A DNA stretch of 64,000 nucleotides from positions 1 to 64,000 of the forward strand of contig JABRVX010000009.1 in NCBI GenBank assembly GCA_039961735.1, read 5' to 3'. The notes beneath the pieces are model-generated. The model saw only the letters and a list, made by a program, of their open reading frames with translations, had not been told where the DNA came from and did no database searches. Positions 9,388-19,179 of this stretch are shown in pieces. The position numbers and the translations under genes were made by a program. Source of the DNA: Fimbriimonadia bacterium (GTDB lineage: Bacteria; Armatimonadota; Fimbriimonadia; Fimbriimonadales; JABRVX01). How positions within the stretch are numbered: position 1 is the first letter of the stretch; the number at the start of each line of letters is the position of its first letter.

Positions 9388-9724
9388 CGTTGACCTCCAC
9401 CTTCGCCTTCTTTACTCGGGGAGCGTCGCGCTCTGGGTCCCGGGAGTACACGCGGACTCGCAAGATGTGCTCCGTGATGGACATTTGGCGGGTGAGTTCC
9501 TTGGGCAATGCCGGAGGGGCCTTTATGTGCATTAGGCAATACACACCCTCACGGCGGCCGGAGATCTCGTACGCCAAGCGGCGCTTTTCCCAAACTCCGG
9601 ATTTCTCCACTTCGCCGCCGTTGTCGGCGACGACCTTGTCGAATCGGGCGATAAGGGCCTCTACTTCCGGCTCCGAGACTTCAGGAGCCACGATGTAGAG
9701 CACTTCGTATTGACGTAACTCCAA
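9377..9724 (-). CDS. rpsF: 30S ribosomal protein S6
   Basis: The 115-residue S6 opens LRQYEVLYIVAPEVSEPEVE and contains GVWEKRRLAYEISGRREGVY, both characteristic. S6 pairs with S18 on the 16S rRNA platform. The first gene of rpsF-ssb-rpsR starts at a TTG codon (9724), with an agggagg site about 10 bases upstream. The C-terminus is basic and Lys-rich and overlaps the ssb start. Confidence 0.95.
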   Translation of the reverse strand: MELRQYEVLYIVAPEVSEPEVEALIARFDKVVADNGGEVEKSGVWEKRRLAYEISGRREGVYCLMHIKAPPALPKELTRQMSITEHILRVRVYSRDPERDAPRVKKAKVEVNGDQ

Positions 9725-9980
9725 CTGGCTATAGCCTCCCTACGGACGATGTTGCTCGGCCCGCGAACGGGCAGAGAGGCCGACCGCCTGAGGCGGCCGT
9801 GCGATCCAGCATCATACCCGACATGCTGACTCGGGCATCGGGTGTCGTTGGGCCCCGCGAGTCACTCGGCGCTAACTAGGTTCGGGCGAGGCCAACGCAG
9901 CCCGTACCGGGTATTGTCCGTAGTCACAGTACAGGGTGAGGCGCCCAGCGCGCCGCGAGATCGCTACAAGGGAGGGCATC

Positions 9981-12788
9981 ATGCTGTCGGAGCGCAAGCA
10001 AGAGATGACGCGAGGCCGCAAATTCGGTATCGTCCTGCTGCTCGTACTCGTCCTGATTGTCGCCTTCGGTGGGGCGGCCACGACGGCCTATTTGAACTGG
10101 CTGTGGTTCCTGGAGGACGCGCGGCAGCCTCAGGTGTTCGCGGTGCGGTTCAACACCCGGCTCCTCCTTTTCGCGATTGGCTTCGTGGTGTCGCTCCTGT
10201 TCCTTGGATTGAACGTGGCAGGGGCGCTTCGCTCGTTCTCCATTGTTCATCCGGGCGTGGATCACCCCGCGAGGGAGTTCTATACAGCCCTGATGCGCGC
10301 GGGCCGTGGTGGCATCCTTCGGGTGGCGTGGATTCTGGTCGCGTTGCTCGCCGTGCTGTTCGGCCTAGGCCTCCGAGGGCAGTGGGAGAGCCTGCTGCTA
10401 TTCATGAATGCCTCGCCCTTCGGCAAGACCGATCCGATCTTCAGGACCGACATCTCATTCTATGTCTTCCGGCTACCGTTGCTAGAGAGCCTCGCAGGCT
10501 CGGCCTTCTTCTTGTCGCTGCTGACCCTGATCGCGGTAGCCGGCATCTATCTGGCTGGACGAGCCATCGCTGGTTTCGGTCGGGCGTACCTATCTATCCC
10601 AAGGGCGACCCCCCAACTGAACCTGCTGGCCGCTGTTACCTTGGCCTTGCTCGGTTGGCAGGTTTGGCTTGCACGGTTCAGCTTCCTGTACGTAGGGGGC
10701 AACCTGTTCACCGGGCCTGGCGCAGCCGACGTGTCTGCGAGGCTGCCGGTGTTGGCAGTGATTGCCTACCTGTGTTGGGCTCTCGCCGCGGTGTTTGCGT
10801 TCGGTGCGTGGAGCCTCCGCCGTTTCCATCTGCACGGCTACGGGTTGGGAGCGCTGGTGCTCATGTGGATCGTGGGCTACCTCGTGTATCCCGGCATCCT
10901 TCAGACGACTGTGGTGAGCCCCAACGAGCTCGAGAAGGAGTCCCCCTTCATCAAGCATGCGATTGACTACACACGATTCGCCTACATGCTAGATCGCATC
11001 CGCGTGGTCAACTGGCAGCCGCGTGCCGAGCCTACCGCCGAGGATCTACGAGCGGCAGCCGGCACGTTGGAGAACATGCGGCTGTGGGACTATCGTGTCA
11101 TCAATGACACTTACGACGGGCTGCAGGTCATCAAACAGTACTACCGCTTCCGAGAGGTTGACCTCGACCGTTACAGGATCGACGGCAAGCAGCGTATGGT
11201 CAACATTGGAGCACGAGAGCTGGACACGGACGGCCTCGGACCCGGTGCGAAGACGTGGCAGAACCTGCGCTTCCAATATACACACGGAATGGGTGTGGTC
11301 CTCAACCCAGTCAATGCCGCTGACCCGGAAGGGCGCCCGAACTTCATCGTAGCCGACTTGCCACCTAAGTATCCTCCGGACCTTCCGGTGAAGGAGTCGA
11401 GGCTATACTATACCGAGGGCCCCGGCGACCCGGTTTTCGTGCACAGCCAGATCGCAGAGATCTCCGCGGAGACGGAGGCCCAGCCGGATGGCCAGAGTCT
11501 GGCTCCGTCGTTCCCTGGCAATCGCGGGATCGCGGTCGGCAGCTTTTTCCGAAGGCTGTTAGTGTCAGCGGCTCTATCGGAGTTCAACGTCATAACGACA
11601 GAGGCATTCACGCCTCGCTCCAAGGTGCTGCTGCGTCGCAACATCATGGAGCGTGCCTATGCGGTCTATCCGTTCCTCTCCTTCGACGACGATCCGTATC
11701 CGGTGTTAGCAGATGGGCGAGTCTACTGGATGATGGACGGATATACGACTACGAATCGGTATCCGTATTCCGCACATTCCGGTGGATCGGATTACGCCCC
11801 GAACTACATTCGTAACAGCGTGAAGGTGGTGATTGATGCCGCGACTGGGGCGATGACCGCCTACAACTTCGACGAGCAGGACCCCATCTTGAAGACCTAC
11901 CTCAGCATCTATCCCGGATTGGTGAAGCCGAGATCCGCTATGCCTCAAAGCCTGCAAGCTCACATCCGGTACCCCGAGGACCTGTTCATGGCACAGTGCA
12001 ATCAGCTGCAGCTCTACCACATCGAAGACCCAAAGGTGTGGTACCAGAAGGAGGATCGCTGGTCCTTACCCAAGGAGTCCACGGAAGAGGGCGGGGATCG
12101 TCCGATGGAGGCCTACTACTGCCAGCTTCGGGTGCCGGATGACGACAAGGACAGCTTCATCCTCATGTTGCCATTCACACCTCTCGGAAGGCCGAACCTC
12201 TCGGCGTGGTTGGCGGCACACTGTGACCCCGATCGCTTCGGTGAGCTCGTCCTGTACCGCTTCCCGCGCACCAGCAGCCTAGTAGGTCCGAAGCAGGCGA
12301 GCAATATCTTCTATCAGAACGAGGAGATATCACAGTGGGCCACGTTGGTCGGCCAACGCGGCTCGCGTGTGCGTCGGGGCAACCTGCTAGTGGTTCCTGT
12401 CGGTAGCAGCATCATCTATGTGGAGCCGCTGTACCTTCAAGCTGCCGGCGACCGCCCCATCCCCGAGTTGAAGAAGGTGGCGCTGGCCACCCAGCGCCGG
12501 GCCGTGGTGGGCGACACCTACGCCGAGGCGCTGGCGCGCCTGTTCGGCGACCAGGCGCCTCCCGTCGAGGGGACACCGGCGCCGAAGCCCGGCGCCAAAC
12601 CCCAGGTAGCCGCCGAGGTGCCTAAGGAGACCCCACAGCAGGTGCTTGCTCGGGCCTTGGCGGCTCGGGCCGAGGCCAAACAAGCACTCGCCAAGCAGGA
12701 CTGGGCGGCTTACGGTGCGGCCCAGCAGAAGCTGGACGAGGCGCTTCAGGCCCTTCAGCGCGAGTTCGCCGGCGAAGGCGGTCCCTAG
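9981..12788 (+). CDS. UPF0182 family membrane protein
   Basis: A 935-residue integral membrane protein of the UPF0182 (COG1615) family, whose function is unknown. The N-terminal third has about seven membrane segments beginning FGIVLLLVLVLIVAFGGAA. The long extracytoplasmic part has family landmarks such as YPFLSFDDDPYPVLADGRVY and VEPLYLQA...IPELKKVALATQRR. A C-terminal tail rich in Ala, Lys and Gln looks coiled. ATG 9981 is chosen for its ggaggg site; 15 further in-frame codons upstream lack one. The 256-base gap to rpsF holds the divergent promoters, but I see no clear consensus pair. Confidence 0.9.
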   Translation: MLSERKQEMTRGRKFGIVLLLVLVLIVAFGGAATTAYLNWLWFLEDARQPQVFAVRFNTRLLLFAIGFVVSLLFLGLNVAGALRSFSIVHPGVDHPAREFYTALMRAGRGGILRVAWILVALLAVLFGLGLRGQWESLLLFMNASPFGKTDPIFRTDISFYVFRLPLLESLAGSAFFLSLLTLIAVAGIYLAGRAIAGFGRAYLSIPRATPQLNLLAAVTLALLGWQVWLARFSFLYVGGNLFTGPGAADVSARLPVLAVIAYLCWALAAVFAFGAWSLRRFHLHGYGLGALVLMWIVGYLVYPGILQTTVVSPNELEKESPFIKHAIDYTRFAYMLDRIRVVNWQPRAEPTAEDLRAAAGTLENMRLWDYRVINDTYDGLQVIKQYYRFREVDLDRYRIDGKQRMVNIGARELDTDGLGPGAKTWQNLRFQYTHGMGVVLNPVNAADPEGRPNFIVADLPPKYPPDLPVKESRLYYTEGPGDPVFVHSQIAEISAETEAQPDGQSLAPSFPGNRGIAVGSFFRRLLVSAALSEFNVITTEAFTPRSKVLLRRNIMERAYAVYPFLSFDDDPYPVLADGRVYWMMDGYTTTNRYPYSAHSGGSDYAPNYIRNSVKVVIDAATGAMTAYNFDEQDPILKTYLSIYPGLVKPRSAMPQSLQAHIRYPEDLFMAQCNQLQLYHIEDPKVWYQKEDRWSLPKESTEEGGDRPMEAYYCQLRVPDDDKDSFILMLPFTPLGRPNLSAWLAAHCDPDRFGELVLYRFPRTSSLVGPKQASNIFYQNEEISQWATLVGQRGSRVRRGNLLVVPVGSSIIYVEPLYLQAAGDRPIPELKKVALATQRRAVVGDTYAEALARLFGDQAPPVEGTPAPKPGAKPQVAAEVPKETPQQVLARALAARAEAKQALAKQDWAAYGAAQQKLDEALQALQREFAGEGGP

Positions 12789-12815
12789 AGCGTCAGCCCT
12801 CCGGGACCCCTGGGA

Positions 12816-12843
12816 ATGCCTCCGCCGCTCGCGGCGGAGGCAT
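12816..12843. terminator. 12-bp perfect hairpin after the UPF0182 gene
   Basis: Arms 12816-12827 and 12832-12843 are perfectly complementary around a 4-base loop (ctcg). The hairpin starts 28 bases after the stop codon. It lacks a T-tract but is the only strong structure in this gap. Confidence 0.6.
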
Positions 12844-12961
12844 GGCGCTTCCTCTGTCACCTGTTGAAGTCTCTCACCGGCTCCGATAATAGCCCTAGGC
12901 TTTCCCGACCTATTCGGGTTCTTTTCGGGCATTGAATGCCGATCTGGCGGAGGATATCTGC

Positions 12962-13231
12962 ATGAGGCAAAGGCATCCGCGTGGGGAACAAGCGGTGCCG
13001 ATCAGCGTGGCAAGCCGCATCACCGGGGTGGAAGTGCATACGCTGCGGTATTGGGAGAAGGAGTTCCCGCAGTACCTTCGTCCCATACGCACTGCAGGCG
13101 GTCAACGGCGTTATCGACCGGAGGACATCAGCAGCATCTTTCAGATACGGAAGTTGCTCAAAGACGAGATGTTTAGCATCGCAGGCGCCCGAAGGGTGCT
13201 TCGCATGGAGGCGGACCGCTCCTACAGCTAG
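12962..13231 (+). CDS. DNA-binding-only MerR family regulator
   Basis: An 89-residue protein made almost entirely of a MerR winged helix-turn-helix: VPISVASRITGVEVHTLRYW, EKEFPQYL and RPIRTAGGQRRYRPEDI. There is no effector-binding or dimerisation coiled coil after the domain, which ends MEADRSYS. The sensor may be a partner protein or absent. ATG 12962 has a ggcggagg site. The glycosyltransferase gene starts 123 bases downstream and could be its target, but nothing here shows that. Confidence 0.85.
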   Translation: MRQRHPRGEQAVPISVASRITGVEVHTLRYWEKEFPQYLRPIRTAGGQRRYRPEDISSIFQIRKLLKDEMFSIAGARRVLRMEADRSYS

Positions 13232-13354
13232 CCCGGCGGCAGCCGAGGCCCGCAGTATCCGAGCGGTCAATTTCGGAAGGTGCAGGGGAGAGGAACGGAT
13301 CCGAACCTGGGCCGGGGCGCGAGCCTCGGCCCGCATTCTCTTGGGAGACATGGC

Positions 13355-16300
13355 ATGGGCAGCAGGCGAAGCGCAAGGCAGCTACCGAACACCCTTTGGG
13401 AGGGTCCCTTCTTCGAGCAGCACAGTCTGGGATTGTGCAACCGTGAAACCCTCCTGGCGTTGTTGCGCAGGAACCCGACTTGGCAGGTCGGAATCTTGCC
13501 GGATCGTGTAGGCGAGTTCGGGCGCGAGAGAGAAGGGGACCTGGCCGAGCGGCTCTACGTGGTACCCGACCCTCCCGAAGTAACCGTCCGCTTCCAGTTC
13601 CCACCGGACTTTCGCACGCCCCCTTATGGGCACCTGGTCATCTTGCAGCCTTGGGAGTATTGGGCGGCGCCTCGAGAGTGGGTGAGGGTGGCCAACGAGG
13701 TGGCAGCGCAGTTCTGGGTGCCTACCAGCTATGTGCGAGACGGCTTTGTAGCTTCGGGCATGAACCCCGAGCGCGTGTTCGTCACCCCCCATGGCATCGA
13801 TCCCGCAACGATGCGCCCCGATGGTCCGAAGATGGATATACCGACGGACAAGGGCTTCCGCTTTCTTTTCGTGGGTGGAACGATCCCACGTAAGGGTGCC
13901 GATGTGCTGTTGGAGGCATACCTCGCCGAGTTCGAATCGGACGAAGACGTGTGTCTGGTGATCAAGGAGTTCGGCGCCCAATCCTTCTATCGTGGCCAAG
14001 GCCTGGGAGAGCGTATCCGAGCCGCTGCTGCCGTTCCTAACTGCCCGAGCATCGTGTACCTCACGGCCAACCTCAGCGAGGAGCAGGTGCCAGCTCTGTA
14101 CCGCGCGTGCGATGCTTTGGTCCACCCGTTCCGCGGTGAAGGGTACGGGCTCCCCATTGCCGAGTCTATGGCTTGTGGGCTGCCGGTGATCGTCACCCGT
14201 CACGGCGCGCCGCTGGACTACGTGAACGATGAGATCGCGTATCTCGTGGATGCTACCGAGGCGCCCGGTCCCGCGCAGGGGCTTGCATCGTTCGACCTAG
14301 CGATCCCACCGATGTGGGCCGAGCCGAGCGTGGATCACCTACGCCGACAGATGCGCGAGGTGTTCGAACATCGTGAGGCTGCCCGAGAGGCGGGGCGCCG
14401 CGCATCGGAGCACATGCACCGACACCACACATGGGACCATGCTGCTGCCGTCATCGAGCAGAGACTTCGCGAACTTCAGCCGCTGAGTGTGAAACCGATC
14501 GCCAGGGCGACCTTTGTCGCCGGGCTGGCACTCGACCTCGAAGTGAGAGGTAAGGTCGGGGTGGACCTGGCAGTGGTAGAGCGTGCACTGCGAGACGAGC
14601 CGAATCAGCCTACACTCATAGCTGCACGAGCCAAGGCATTGCTCAACGTCGGCAACTGGGAAGAGGCCGTCAGTTCGTTGGAACAGGCACGAAGACAGTT
14701 CCCCGACTCGCTCGATGTGCTAGGGCAGCTTGCTTGGGCCTATGCCTACAGCCAGCGTGAGGACCTGGCATACGAAGTCGTGCAGCATGCTATGAAGCTC
14801 GATGGCACCGACTACCGCCTGTCGGCAGCCCTAGTGGCCTTGTATGGGTACTACACCAACTTATCTACCTGTCAGTGGATCTCGACGAAGCAGCGCAAAG
14901 ACGCAAAGGCACGTGCCGCCATCCTCGAGGCACACTTGGTGTCGACCGGCTGGTCGCCGGAGTCCATGCAGCCCCTCGGCACTGGGTTGTCGCTTTGTAT
15001 GATCGTGAAGAACGAGGAAACGAACCTACCACGCTGCCTCGACAGCGTTCGAGGCGTGGTAGACGAGATCGTCATCGCCGATACGGGCAGCGCCGACCGA
15101 ACGGTGGAAATCGCCGAGGCGTACGGCGCCAAGGTGGTTCACTTCCCATGGTGTGACGACTTCTCTGCTGCTCGCAACGAGTCGCTGCGGCACGCTACCA
15201 AAGAGTGGGTCCTCTGGCTGGACGCCGACGAAACACTGGAGGCCAGCAGCATCCCCACCTTACGAGAGGGCCTGGTTAGACCGCAGTTCGGCGGGTACAT
15301 GATGCAGATCCTCAACTTCATGTCGGAAGGTGAGGGCGCCGACGTGTTTACCCATCGTCCGTGTCGTCTGTTCCGGCGTCTGCCAGGTGTACGCTTCGAG
15401 GGGCGCATTCACGAGCAGGTGATGCAAAGCATCACCGAGAGCGGGTTACCTGTCGCGAATCTTGCAGGTGCGCGAATTCTGCACTATGGCTACTCGCCGA
15501 CAGCGATGCAAGAGCGTAGGAAGATGGATCGCACGCTCTCCCTCATCCAAGCGGAGTTAGAAAAAGACCCCGAGAACGTTTTCCATCAGTTCAACCTAGC
15601 AAACACCTACTACGTAGCCGGGCGCTACGAAGATGCCGCACGGGTACTGGCGGGTTGTGCCGATCGCATACACGAGCGGCAGGACTTCTGTCCGACAGCA
15701 TATCACCTATGGGCATCGGCGATGGTCAACCTGAACCGTCCCGAAGAGGCCATGGCAGCGTGCCAGTCGGCGGATGCACGGGGAATCGTTAGTCCAGCCA
15801 TCGAGTTCAGCCGTGCCACGGCACTGTATCAGTTGGGCCGGCATACCGAAGCGCTCGAGGCGGTGGAACGCACGCGCAAGATGCCTTGGAAGGACGAGAC
15901 TACCGGCGACTACACGGTGACCACGTTCAAGCTGCGATTCGTCGAAGGTCAGTGCCGGCTCGCTCTAGGTGATGCCGAGGCTGCGATTACGTGCTTCGAA
16001 GACTCCCTGCGTCAGTCCCCCGATTACCCGCTCGGTCATTACTTCCTCGCTCTAGCACTGGCGAAGGTGGGCCGTCCTCGCGAGGCGGTGGAACACGCCT
16101 TGATACCCGTCGACGACGAGAAGGTAGGCAACAGTGCCCTGCTGCTCGCGAGCGACCTACTCCACAACCTGTCAGACTACCGTCTCGCTGCGCAGGTGGC
16201 AGGCCGACTAAGCAAGCGGGCCCCCGAGAACGAGAGCCTCTGGGCACGATGGCTGTACTTTGCCGAGAAGGCCGACGACTGGCAGGAGATCAACGCGGCC

Positions 16301-16699
16301 TACGCCGCTAGGGCCGAGCACGGGGAGTTGAGTGCGGATATGTATATCAACTGGGGCCGGGCATGTGCCAGTCTTCAAGATTGGGACCGCGCCCTCTCTC
16401 ACATGAAGGATGCAATAGACCTGGAGCCCGGCAATGCCAACGCGATGTTCAATGCCGGAGATCTGCTGTACAAGCTGGGAGCGTACAACGAGGCGGCCGA
16501 TGCATACCAAGCTGCACTACGGCTCGACCCCAGGAACGCCGATGGCTGGTTCGTTCTCGGTAACGCTCTGTTTCAACTGCGAGTGTTCGAAGCGGCGAAG
16601 GTGGCGTTCCAGCAGGCCCTCCAGATTCGACCCGAGCACGAGGAGGCCAAGCACAACTTGGAGCTCGTGGACGAGGTGATCCGAGTCACCGCAGCCTAA
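13355..16699 (+). CDS. Dual glycosyltransferase (GT-B plus GT-A) with TPR repeats
   Basis: A 1114-residue multidomain protein. Residues 1-385 form a GT4-type (GT-B) transferase with FLFVGGTIPRKGADVLLEAY and the nucleotide-sugar motif HPFRGEGYGLPIAESMACGL. Residues about 400-540 are TPR-like helices. Residues about 545-760 are a GT2-type (GT-A) domain with LSLCMIVKNEETNLPRCLDS and the metal-binding WLDADE near residue 621. The remainder is TPR repeats, the last reading NADGWFVLGNALFQL. Such fusions often glycosylate proteins or build surface polysaccharide; the acceptor is unknown. ATG 13355 has gggag upstream; the open frame extends 25 codons further. Confidence 0.85.
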   Translation: MGSRRSARQLPNTLWEGPFFEQHSLGLCNRETLLALLRRNPTWQVGILPDRVGEFGREREGDLAERLYVVPDPPEVTVRFQFPPDFRTPPYGHLVILQPWEYWAAPREWVRVANEVAAQFWVPTSYVRDGFVASGMNPERVFVTPHGIDPATMRPDGPKMDIPTDKGFRFLFVGGTIPRKGADVLLEAYLAEFESDEDVCLVIKEFGAQSFYRGQGLGERIRAAAAVPNCPSIVYLTANLSEEQVPALYRACDALVHPFRGEGYGLPIAESMACGLPVIVTRHGAPLDYVNDEIAYLVDATEAPGPAQGLASFDLAIPPMWAEPSVDHLRRQMREVFEHREAAREAGRRASEHMHRHHTWDHAAAVIEQRLRELQPLSVKPIARATFVAGLALDLEVRGKVGVDLAVVERALRDEPNQPTLIAARAKALLNVGNWEEAVSSLEQARRQFPDSLDVLGQLAWAYAYSQREDLAYEVVQHAMKLDGTDYRLSAALVALYGYYTNLSTCQWISTKQRKDAKARAAILEAHLVSTGWSPESMQPLGTGLSLCMIVKNEETNLPRCLDSVRGVVDEIVIADTGSADRTVEIAEAYGAKVVHFPWCDDFSAARNESLRHATKEWVLWLDADETLEASSIPTLREGLVRPQFGGYMMQILNFMSEGEGADVFTHRPCRLFRRLPGVRFEGRIHEQVMQSITESGLPVANLAGARILHYGYSPTAMQERRKMDRTLSLIQAELEKDPENVFHQFNLANTYYVAGRYEDAARVLAGCADRIHERQDFCPTAYHLWASAMVNLNRPEEAMAACQSADARGIVSPAIEFSRATALYQLGRHTEALEAVERTRKMPWKDETTGDYTVTTFKLRFVEGQCRLALGDAEAAITCFEDSLRQSPDYPLGHYFLALALAKVGRPREAVEHALIPVDDEKVGNSALLLASDLLHNLSDYRLAAQVAGRLSKRAPENESLWARWLYFAEKADDWQEINAAYAARAEHGELSADMYINWGRACASLQDWDRALSHMKDAIDLEPGNANAMFNAGDLLYKLGAYNEAADAYQAALRLDPRNADGWFVLGNALFQLRVFEAAKVAFQQALQIRPEHEEAKHNLELVDEVIRVTAA

Positions 16700-16741
16700 T
16701 GGGGGCAGGGAGCGGCCGGCAAGTGGCGAACCGAGGGGCAT

Positions 16742-17617
16742 ATGCTCCGTGTGTGCCTGTACATTTTTGCCTTCGCCTGCGCCTGCGTCACCCTGGGCCA
16801 GCAACCTCAGGTGTCCGTCAATCTGGACCTGTGGCCGATGGCCCGCGCCGACCGCGACGGGAAGTTCCGTTTCCACTGGTACGACGACGTCGGACACCAT
16901 TCGGTGGTATCGGTCACGATGCTCACAGAAGTAGGGTTTCGGGCGTTCGTCTCCCAGCGCCTCGAGCTGATCTCCGGCGATGCAGACAACGAGTACTTGA
17001 ACGAGTTCTACATTGAAGATACCGGCTACTGGCGGGTCGGGAAGCAACAGCTACCATTCGGACTCGAGTCACTGGAGAGGGAACTGGTCACTGCTGCACG
17101 CGCCGACACGCGGTTCGCCCTCGGCGGATGGCCGCTCAAGATTGCGTGGTGTGGCGGCAACGTAGGTTTGCCAACGGGGTACGTGGCGCGTGTGGGGCGA
17201 GCCTTTGGTCTTAGCATCGCGTCCGGGAGGCACTTTGGCGTTTCGGGACTGGCGTTTCAGGAGGTCCGTCGCCCCGAGGACAGTCCCGGCCGGGGTCGGG
17301 GGTACCGGGAGATGTATGGTGCCGACTTCACACAACGACTTGGCAGCCTGCGCTTCGAGTGTGAGTGGGTGCGCACGCGGCGCGGACACTCGGAAGAGGA
17401 TGTGGACAACGATTTCGGGCTCGCCCGTCTGGTATACGTTCTGAACGGCGAACGATCGCTTGCGCTCACGCTAGTGCGTGATTTCGATGCGGGCTTGGAC
17501 TACTACCGGCTACGCCACTCGCTATTGGTTCATGAGCGACTAGAGACGTATCAGCAAGTGCGGTGGCGCAAAGGAAGTGTCAACGAGGCGTCCATCGGAT
17601 TGAGGGTTCGCTTCTGA
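16742..17617 (+). CDS. Secreted beta-barrel (porin-like) protein
   Basis: The 291-residue product has a signal peptide (MLRVCLYIFAFACACVTLGQ). It then shows alternating polar/hydrophobic strands broken by tight turns, and ends GLRVRF with a C-terminal aromatic residue, as bacterial outer-membrane barrels do. Segments such as GYWRVGKQQLPFGLES resemble phosphate-selective or general porins. No specific substrate can be named. It follows the glycosyltransferase by 42 bases, and the next gene starts right after it. It supports a diderm envelope. Confidence 0.65.
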   Translation: MLRVCLYIFAFACACVTLGQQPQVSVNLDLWPMARADRDGKFRFHWYDDVGHHSVVSVTMLTEVGFRAFVSQRLELISGDADNEYLNEFYIEDTGYWRVGKQQLPFGLESLERELVTAARADTRFALGGWPLKIAWCGGNVGLPTGYVARVGRAFGLSIASGRHFGVSGLAFQEVRRPEDSPGRGRGYREMYGADFTQRLGSLRFECEWVRTRRGHSEEDVDNDFGLARLVYVLNGERSLALTLVRDFDAGLDYYRLRHSLLVHERLETYQQVRWRKGSVNEASIGLRVRF

Positions 17618-17618
17618 G

Positions 17619-18368
17619 ATGACTGAGCAGCGCAGTGCTCTCACGCGTCGAGGTCAAAATGGGCGAAGACTGCCCACGTGGTTCATTGTGGCACTGCCTG
17701 CTGCATCATCTGTGGTAGGGGCTGTCGTTGGACTTACTTGGTGGTTGCCGGTGGTAGCAGGTTGCCTCGCCGCATTGATGGCGGCTTACGAGCTCCGACC
17801 CCCTCGTGAGCTACGCCAAACGGACGACATTCCGACGGGGCTGGACTGCGAGGCCGAGTTCGCCTGCCGAGAGCTGCTACAGCAGTGTGATCGCCTAGCG
17901 CAGAACCCTGCGATCCGCGATAGCTCGGATGCACCTTTCTACTCGGAGCACATCACACGTCTTCGCAGCCTCGTGCTAGAGCTAGCCCGAGACAGGGCGG
18001 CTTTGAAGAAACTCATGCTCGGCCTCGACGAGCCCGCACTCCGGCTCAGCACGGAGCGACTAAGCACCTTGGCCGAGGCCAGCAGCGACCCAGAAGTGGC
18101 CGAGCTGTATCGTTCCGCACACCGTGTTAGGGACCAGCAGTTGGCCTTGCTCGAGAACCTGAAGGAGATAAGAGCGGCGGGAGATGCACACTGGGAACAT
18201 CTCTCAGCGGTCATAGGTGAGCTGGCGACTTCCACCGCCCTGCGCGGCATGCGTGGTCGCATTCAGGCCCAGGAACAAGCTCTCCAGAGGCTAAGGAGCG
18301 ACGTAGCGGAATACCGCGCTGTCCTAGACGAGCTGCGTGTTAGTCTCGGCGAAGAAGAGCGCAGTTAG
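17619..18368 (+). CDS. Two-TM coiled-coil protein, unknown function
   Basis: A 249-residue protein with two adjacent hydrophobic segments near residues 20-60 (WFIVALPAASSVVGAVVGLT, then LPVVAGCLAALMAAY). A long charged helical domain rich in Leu, Glu and Arg follows and is probably coiled coil. The start overlaps the tail of the porin-like gene (TGAGATGA context), so the pair is likely co-translated. It could organise a membrane complex; I recognise no family. Confidence 0.65.
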   Translation: MTEQRSALTRRGQNGRRLPTWFIVALPAASSVVGAVVGLTWWLPVVAGCLAALMAAYELRPPRELRQTDDIPTGLDCEAEFACRELLQQCDRLAQNPAIRDSSDAPFYSEHITRLRSLVLELARDRAALKKLMLGLDEPALRLSTERLSTLAEASSDPEVAELYRSAHRVRDQQLALLENLKEIRAAGDAHWEHLSAVIGELATSTALRGMRGRIQAQEQALQRLRSDVAEYRAVLDELRVSLGEEERS

Positions 18369-18423
18369 GTACACAGAGTTGTGGTACGTGAACCCACTCA
18401 GGAGCTAAGTGCGACGGCGTTGG

Positions 18424-19179
18424 TCAGGGCTCGGCAAGCAGGCGAATGCCGTTGAGCGTGAGCATCGGATCCACATGGTGGATCGAGCGGCATGCACCTA
18501 CGATGGTGTCCGCGACGCCTCCCGTGGCTACCACCACAGGGTTACCCCCGAGCTCGGAGCAGATGCGTTCCACCAAACCATCGATGGCTGCGGCGAATCC
18601 TAGCACGATGCCCGAGCGGAGGCTCTCTTCCGTGTTACGCCCAATCGCCGCCCGAGGCACGGTCAGCGATATCTTGCTGAGGCGAGCCGCCCTGTGGAAG
18701 AGCGCGCTGGTAGATATTTCCACACCGGGCATGATGGCCCCCCCCAGGTACTCACCCTTGGCCGAAATCGCATCGAACGTGGTTGCAGTTCCCATATCCA
18801 CTACAATCGCCGGAACGCCGTACTGCTCGATGGCCGCGACCGCGTTGGCGATTCGGTCGGCACCTACCATCTCCGGAGGCTCGTTGAGAATGGGCAGGTT
18901 CTTGGCGGTTAGGTGGGTGATGAAGAGTGGCTCGATCTCTAACCACCTACGCGCATACATGAGAAAGCGTTCAGTCAGCGCCGGCACGACACTGCACACT
19001 GCCATGCGGTCCACACCTTCTGCGGAGCACGCCCTCTGGGTCATTGTGGTAAGGAACGCACCGATCTCGTCCTCGGTCCATGCAGGGTTCGTGTGCTGAC
19101 GCCATGTTGCTCGCCAGTCACGCCCGTCGTGCAGACCATAGAAGATGTGCGTGTTTCCTACATCAATCGCCAAGAGCAT
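18424..19179 (-). CDS. coaX: Type III pantothenate kinase
   Basis: CoaX phosphorylates pantothenate in the first step of coenzyme A synthesis. The 251-residue protein has the ASKHA phosphate loop MLLAIDVGNTHIFYGLHDG, the substrate motif GADRIANAVAAIEQYG and the catalytic-Asp/phosphate region VVDMGTATTFDAIS, followed by GGAIMPGVEIS. The start overlaps glmM by 17 bases, so both are in one transcript. It converges with the coiled-coil gene ending at 18368; no clear terminator was seen between them. Confidence 0.95.
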   Translation of the reverse strand: MLLAIDVGNTHIFYGLHDGRDWRATWRQHTNPAWTEDEIGAFLTTMTQRACSAEGVDRMAVCSVVPALTERFLMYARRWLEIEPLFITHLTAKNLPILNEPPEMVGADRIANAVAAIEQYGVPAIVVDMGTATTFDAISAKGEYLGGAIMPGVEISTSALFHRAARLSKISLTVPRAAIGRNTEESLRSGIVLGFAAAIDGLVERICSELGGNPVVVATGGVADTIVGACRSIHHVDPMLTLNGIRLLAEP

